9,121 bases of DNA from an uncultured Clostridiaceae bacterium (lineage in GTDB: Bacteria > Bacillota > Clostridia > Lachnospirales > Lachnospiraceae). The stretch is from positions 1 through 9,121 of the forward strand of contig CATKZA010000043.1 in the NCBI GenBank assembly GCA_949841235.1, given 5' to 3'. Positions 6,130-9,121 of this stretch are shown here, one piece after another. The translations under genes and the position numbers were made by a program. The notes beneath the pieces are model-generated. The model was not told where the DNA came from and did no database searches. It saw nothing but the letters and a program-made list of their open reading frames with translations. Within the stretch, counting starts at the first letter, position 1. Each line of letters opens with the position of its first letter.

Positions 6130-6942
6130 ATGAACTTAAGCAGATGTGAAAACGGACATTTTTATGACAGGGAGAAATATTCTTCCTGTCCCCATTGCGC
6201 ACAGGGAGCAAAGCGAGAGGATAGCATGACCACGGTATTTACAGAAGATTTAAATGCCGGAAAGGGCGTGACAGAGTCTTTTGACGCAGGGGTATCTCCT
6301 GCGCCTCAAGGCGGAGGGACTGGTTTTCAAAGTCAGGGAGGAGGGGCTGGCGACATCACGGAAACGGTATCCAATGATTCTCAGATTCCGGTCGCAGGAA
6401 ATATGGCCCAAACAGGAAATCAGTTGAATTTTTCTGGCGATCCGGTGTCAGAAGTGCTGGATCACCAGCAGCAGAATGGATTATATGACCAGGATAATGA
6501 CCATACGGTGGCGTATTATGATGAATTGTTTTTGCAGCCTGCGGGAAGTACGCATTCGGCCATGGCATCGGGCGTTGCCCGGATTACGTCTCCCTGTACA
6601 GGGTGGCTAATTGCCCTGGGCGGAGAGCATATCGGTCAGGATTTCCGCTTGAAGGCGGGCAAGAATTTCATCGGAAGGGATAAGGATATGGACATCGTGC
6701 TGAACGGGGATAAGAGCGTATCCAGAAATAAGCATGCGATTCTGGTATATGAGCCAAAAGCTCATCTGTATTTGGTGCAGCCTGGGGAGTCCAGCGAGCT
6801 GGTCTATCTGAATAACGAAGTGGTATTGAATCCTACAAAGCTGGCGGCTTACGACATGATTACGGTGGGAGAGGTCAACCTGCTGTTTATGCCACTGTGC
6901 GGTGAAAGATTTAACTGGGATGAAATATTGTTGAAAAAGTAG
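6130..6942 (+). CDS. Zinc-ribbon FHA-domain protein (module 2)
   Basis: This 270-residue cytoplasmic paralogue of the protein at 1520 has the same plan: N-terminal zinc ribbon (C6, H10, C20, C23; CENGHFYD then CPHC), a long Gly/Gln/Ser-rich disordered linker, and a C-terminal FHA domain (about 157-256) with GRD (182-184) and SRNKH (198-202). The shared stretches DFRLKAGKNFIGR and VSRNKH make the relationship clear. The usual NG of the ligand face is NN here (228-229). Candidate phosphothreonine sites in the linker are DSMTTVFTED (31-40) and DNDHTVAYY (122-130). ATG 6130 is chosen because its zinc ribbon then begins at the same place as in the paralogue and GAGG (6120-6123) lies upstream. An ATG at 6049 with AAGGTG before it would add 27 unrelated residues and cannot be excluded. 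Confidence 0.9.
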   Translation: MNLSRCENGHFYDREKYSSCPHCAQGAKREDSMTTVFTEDLNAGKGVTESFDAGVSPAPQGGGTGFQSQGGGAGDITETVSNDSQIPVAGNMAQTGNQLNFSGDPVSEVLDHQQQNGLYDQDNDHTVAYYDELFLQPAGSTHSAMASGVARITSPCTGWLIALGGEHIGQDFRLKAGKNFIGRDKDMDIVLNGDKSVSRNKHAILVYEPKAHLYLVQPGESSELVYLNNEVVLNPTKLAAYDMITVGEVNLLFMPLCGERFNWDEILLKK

Positions 6943-6953
6943 GGGGAGCATAC

Positions 6954-7985
6954 ATGAATCGTTTGGCAAGATTGGTCAGGATTGTGGGAGGATTGGTGCT
7001 GCTATCCCATCTGGCGTGCTTCTTCTTTCCTTTTTCCAGGGTGGTTCAGGAAAATTATCCCACGAGGGAGTCCTCGCAGTATTCCGTTCTGAGCGGCTTA
7101 TTCAAGGATGGCATTGCCCGGTTTGGGAAAGGAGTGGAGAAGGATGCACTGGCGGTGGTTCTTCTGTGCATCGCATTGCCTTTGGCATTGTCACTGATCT
7201 TTGGCATATGGGGAATCGTGGGAAGCAGCAGGCAGTGGATTTCCGGTGCAGGAGCCATTCTGGTGGCGTTGTTGGATGCAGGGTTTCTCTGGAATATGCA
7301 GTTATTTTTGCCGGAGAGGGTCAATGAGGCGCAGCAGTTTCAGGCAGGTCTTGGAAAATATGGTCTGATGGGCATTGCGGCATTGAGCGGAGCCTTGGGG
7401 GTGGCGGTTTTGATCTGCATGCCCAGGAGGAAGGTCAAGAAGGCAGATGCGATTCCCGCCGTGGCAGAAATCAGGGAAGAGCAGCAGAAGCCTCAGTATG
7501 CATTTATCGACGAGGCTGCGATAAAAGAGGAGCAGCAGAAGTCCCAGCATGCATTGGCTGACGAAGGGACAGCCAAGGGAGGGCAGCAGGAGTTTCGGCA
7601 TGCATCTGACGAGGGGGCAACCAAAAACGGGAGTGAAGGAGGGGAGGCTGCGCAAGGCACTCCTGCCGTGCCAAGAGGGGTCATGGTAGGGATTGCGGGG
7701 GTATTTGCAGGGGCAGAAATTCCATTTCAGCCACAGGAAACCTTGAAATTGGGGCGAGATCGATCCAATGATTTGGTTTTTGAGGATGCGGACAGGGTGA
7801 GCCGCAATCACTGCGAGATTACCTGGCGGCCTGATAAAGGGAAATATAGCATATTGGATCGTTCCAGCAATGGCTGCTTTATTGATGGCAGGGAGGAGTG
7901 CATCCCTCAAAATATATCGTTGGATTTGAATTTGGGGACAGTGCTGGACATCGGGGATCACACCAACCGATTCCGATTGGAGTGA
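6954..7985 (+). CDS. Four-helix membrane protein with cytoplasmic FHA domain
   Basis: This 343-residue membrane protein is of unrecognised family in its N-terminal half. Hydrophobic segments at about 9-26, 65-89, 97-117 and 137-155 suggest four membrane helices with both ends inside, followed by a basic patch (PRRKVKK). A charged linker (about 160-240) contains three tandem copies of a 17-residue unit. A canonical FHA domain closes the protein (about 243-343): GRDRSND (268-274), SRNH (283-286) and SSNG (304-307). It takes the position that the vWA-FHA protein holds in module 1, so it may dock phosphorylated partners at the membrane. The start follows GGGGGAG (6942-6948) by 5 nt, and there is an 11-nt gap to the previous stop. 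The next gene starts 28 nt after its stop. Confidence 0.9.
   Translation: MNRLARLVRIVGGLVLLSHLACFFFPFSRVVQENYPTRESSQYSVLSGLFKDGIARFGKGVEKDALAVVLLCIALPLALSLIFGIWGIVGSSRQWISGAGAILVALLDAGFLWNMQLFLPERVNEAQQFQAGLGKYGLMGIAALSGALGVAVLICMPRRKVKKADAIPAVAEIREEQQKPQYAFIDEAAIKEEQQKSQHALADEGTAKGGQQEFRHASDEGATKNGSEGGEAAQGTPAVPRGVMVGIAGVFAGAEIPFQPQETLKLGRDRSNDLVFEDADRVSRNHCEITWRPDKGKYSILDRSSNGCFIDGREECIPQNISLDLNLGTVLDIGDHTNRFRLE
7470..7622 (+). repeat. Three in-frame tandem copies of a 51-bp repeat
   Basis: Units begin at 7470, 7521 and 7572 and encode residues 173-189, 190-206 and 207-223 of the membrane FHA protein. The consensus is (I/A)-K-E-E-Q-Q-K-x-Q-H-A-x-x-D-E-G-T. The anchor GCAGCAG(A/G)AG recurs exactly every 51 bp (7481, 7532, 7583), as does (T/C)ATGCAT. 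The third copy is the most diverged. Copy-number change would lengthen or shorten the membrane-to-FHA linker without breaking the frame. Confidence 0.85.
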
Positions 7986-8013
7986 GGCGATGGATAAGAG
8001 AGGATAGAGATCT

Positions 8014-9121
8014 ATGGCAAGTGATTTGTGCATGAATTGTTTTAGTGTAAAAGGACAGTATGAGATATGCCCTTACTGCGGATATGCGGAGGGAACGCCG
8101 CCTGCCCAGCCCCATTATCTCAGGCCGGGGACGGTTCTGGGGGATCATTTTATCGTGGGTACTTCCATTGGCGTAGGTGGATTTGGCATTACCTATCGAG
8201 CATATGATGCTTCTCTGGGAGTTATCGTGGCAGTAAAGGAATTTTATCCGGTGGGGCTGGTCAATCGGTCTCCGGGAGAGCGTCGGGTAGGGCTACTGTC
8301 CGGGGATAAGGAGAGGCAATACCGGGAGCAGATCGGCCGTTTCCTGATGGAGGCCCAGAGCATTGCCCAGTTTGGCAAGGCGAAGGATATCGTCTATGTC
8401 TATGATTTTTTTGAAGAGAACAATACGGCCTATATCATTATGGAATATATTGACGGGGTGTTATTGAAAGATTATTTGGAAAAACGGGGAAAGATGGATG
8501 TGCAGACGGCTTTTGCAATCATAGAGCCTATCGTGGAGGCTGTGAAGAAAATTCATGCCAAGGGGATCATTCATCGGGATATCAGCCCGGACAATATCTT
8601 TATCGCCGGGGACAATGCGGTGAAAGTGTTTGATTTCGGCGCGGCAAGGCTGAATGACAGCAAGGAAGGGCTGGCGGCAGAAAAGGTCATCAAAGTGGGA
8701 TATTCTGCACCGGAGCAGTACCGGGATGCCTCTGATCAGGGATACTATACGGATATCTATTCCATCGGGGCAATCTTATATCAGATGATGACGGGGGTAA
8801 AACCTATAGAGTCTACGGAGAGGGAGTTCCAGGATGAAATGCCCTCTCCCAAGGAATTGGGCGTGGACATTGACAATAATCTGGATCGGGCAATCATGGA
8901 GGCATTGGCAGTCCAGCCGGAACTGCGCATCCAGGGGATCGGCCAGCTGGATGAGGCCATTCATGGGAAGCGGATGGCGGAATACCCGAAAGTGAAGCTG
9001 AAAAGGAAGAGGCGGAGAAGGAATCTGGTGGTGGTGTTTTCAATGCTGTTCCTGGCCTTTGTCGTGATAGGGGTAGCGTTGGTTAACACGGTTTTTCAAA
9101 AAGGAAATCCGATGTTTGATA
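8014..9121 (+). CDS. Membrane-anchored Ser/Thr protein kinase with N-terminal zinc ribbon (cut at right edge)
   Basis: This second Hanks-type kinase has 369 residues visible, and the frame is still open at the window end. An N-terminal zinc ribbon has C6-x2-C9 and C19-x2-C22 (CMNC then CPYCG). The kinase domain (about 43-320) shows GVGGFGITY (53-61), ATP lysine 75 in AVKEFYP, helix-C glutamate 113, HRDISPDN (187-194), DFG (207-209) and SAPEQY (231-236). As in the first kinase, serine replaces the catalytic-loop lysine. A strongly basic stretch (KRKRRRR, 330-336) precedes one membrane helix (about 338-359), so the kinase lies inside and an unseen C-terminal part lies outside, as in sensor kinases of the PrkC type. 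PASTA repeats cannot be confirmed because the gene is cut. GAGGA (8000-8004) lies 9 nt before the ATG. Confidence 0.92.
   Translation, partial: MASDLCMNCFSVKGQYEICPYCGYAEGTPPAQPHYLRPGTVLGDHFIVGTSIGVGGFGITYRAYDASLGVIVAVKEFYPVGLVNRSPGERRVGLLSGDKERQYREQIGRFLMEAQSIAQFGKAKDIVYVYDFFEENNTAYIIMEYIDGVLLKDYLEKRGKMDVQTAFAIIEPIVEAVKKIHAKGIIHRDISPDNIFIAGDNAVKVFDFGAARLNDSKEGLAAEKVIKVGYSAPEQYRDASDQGYYTDIYSIGAILYQMMTGVKPIESTEREFQDEMPSPKELGVDIDNNLDRAIMEALAVQPELRIQGIGQLDEAIHGKRMAEYPKVKLKRKRRRRNLVVVFSMLFLAFVVIGVALVNTVFQKGNPMFD

Noticed and set aside
7990..8007. Five-codon open frame ATG to TAG between the last two genes
   Set aside because: Too short to support; it overlaps the probable ribosome site of the second kinase.
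4419..8033. Long leftward open frames at 4419-5090, 5120-5722 and 7302-8033
   Set aside because: They lie entirely or almost entirely opposite well-supported kinase, phosphatase and FHA genes, are rich in Pro, His, Ser and Leu as expected of antisense frames, and show no domains.
766..9121. Type VI secretion regulatory cluster (PpkA/PppA/Fha)
   Set aside because: The domains are similar in kind, but no secretion component is visible and the organism appears to be a Firmicute.
1..9121. tRNA, rRNA, CRISPR array, insertion sequence or attachment site
   Set aside because: No cloverleaf, repeat-spacer pattern, transposase or terminal repeat was seen; the only tandem repeat is the coding one at 7470-7622.

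Overview
The window suggests a low-to-mid GC Firmicute of the class Clostridia, most likely Lachnospiraceae. The clues are strong AGGAGG-type ribosome binding sites, one A+T-rich intergenic region, and protein styles common in that group: an XRE regulator of the DYLL type, kinases carrying CxxC zinc ribbons, and zinc-ribbon FHA proteins. This placement is an inference from style, not from a marker gene.

Layout. Positions 1-106 hold the possible 3' tail of an upstream gene and a stem-loop that can terminate transcription in both directions. A small XRE-family repressor-like gene runs leftward at 137-433. Positions 434-765 are non-coding and hold an almost perfect sigma-A promoter at 560-588. 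A perfect 14-bp palindrome fills the spacer between its -35 and -10 boxes. From 766 to the right edge, eight genes run rightward with overlapping or nearly touching ends, so they are very probably one operon: PP2C phosphatase (766), zinc-ribbon FHA protein (1520), secreted/membrane vWA protein with a cytoplasmic FHA domain (2197), Ser/Thr kinase with a C-terminal FHA domain (3972), a second PP2C (5165), a second zinc-ribbon FHA protein (6130), a four-helix membrane protein with an FHA tail (6954), and a second kinase with an N-terminal zinc ribbon and a membrane anchor (8014, cut by the window edge). The largest internal gap, 83 nt before 6130, contains two competing RNA hairpins.

How the genes work together. 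Almost every protein is a writer (kinase), eraser (PP2C) or reader (five FHA domains) of phosphothreonine. The order phosphatase, zinc-ribbon FHA, membrane FHA, kinase occurs twice in a row, so the locus looks like two diverged copies of a four-gene signalling module. The vWA domain is predicted to lie outside the cell and is joined through one membrane helix to an FHA domain inside, giving a possible route from an external ligand to the phospho-relay. Short D-x-(R/H)-T-(I/V) motifs in the linkers of the zinc-ribbon FHA proteins are candidate kinase targets and FHA ligands. No effector, secretion machinery or obvious end target lies within the window, so the output of the system cannot be read from this sequence.
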